Source of the DNA: a virus
IMG/VR virus record: IMGVR_UViG_3300032240_001957
Coordinates: 1-27,959 of that record
Length of the DNA: 27,959 bases
Direction: 5' to 3' (one strand)
Shown here one piece after another: positions 27,959 to 27,959 of the stretch. Position 1 is the stretch's first letter, and each line of letters begins with the position of its first letter. The position numbers and the translations under genes are program-made. The notes below the pieces were generated by a model that was given only the letters and a program-made list of their open reading frames with translations, was not told where the DNA came from and did no database searches.

Positions 27959-27959
27959 A

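Noticed and set aside
1-27959. CRISPR arrays, insertion sequences or integrase genes
   Set aside because: No regularly spaced repeats, transposase or recombinase frames were seen.

Overview
The window looks like part of a tailed-phage genome, most likely a T4-like phage of an aquatic bacterium. The evidence is a ThyX-type thymidylate synthase, a long tail-fibre-like protein with repeated KGSV-x-GDDS-LLV units, several small proteins of phage type, a TraR/DksA-like zinc finger protein, twelve tRNA genes or tRNA-like genes, and no transposase, ribosomal or metabolic operon. Genes are tightly packed, often overlapping by 1 to 20 bases, and the DNA is AT-rich. The host cannot be fixed from the sequence; near-consensus TTGACA-17-TATAAT promoters indicate a bacterium with an ordinary housekeeping sigma factor.

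Layout. (1) 1-3100, minus strand: a truncated phage protein, a small hypothetical, a Bax inhibitor-1 family membrane protein, thyX, a small virion-like protein, a histone-H1-like protein and an odd, overlong tRNA gene with its own promoter. (2) 3129-19051: an accessory block of about 16 kb in short cassettes that alternate in strand and meet tail to tail with overlapping stop codons. It carries seven radical SAM enzymes of three subfamilies, four putative Fe(II)/2-oxoglutarate oxygenases, two paralogous PLP-dependent aminotransferase-like proteins, a methyltransferase, an adenylylsulfate-kinase/nucleotidyltransferase fusion, a sulfotransferase, a DUF2061 membrane peptide, a GNAT-like protein and small unknowns. 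(3) 19048-20679: a tail-fibre-like gene. (4) 20731-22705: a metallophosphoesterase, small proteins, a tyrosine/dual-specificity phosphatase and a TraR-like protein, in short units separated by terminators that overlap the next promoter. (5) 22724-27959: eleven canonical tRNAs interleaved with three more oxygenases, small phage genes, an RNA polymerase omega-subunit homologue with a long structured leader, and an unassigned structured RNA of about 300 nt.

The most striking part is the accessory block. The enzyme set (radical SAM, 2OG oxygenase, PLP, sulfate activation and transfer, methyl transfer) is what one would expect for building or tailoring an unusual molecule, such as a surface glycan, a modified virion protein or a modified peptide. 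The product is not visible in the sequence. The early-type promoters lie only outside the block; inside it, the divergent gene starts carry TAAATATT elements that resemble T4/cyanophage late promoters, so the block may be expressed late. The omega and TraR/DksA homologues suggest that the phage also alters host RNA polymerase.
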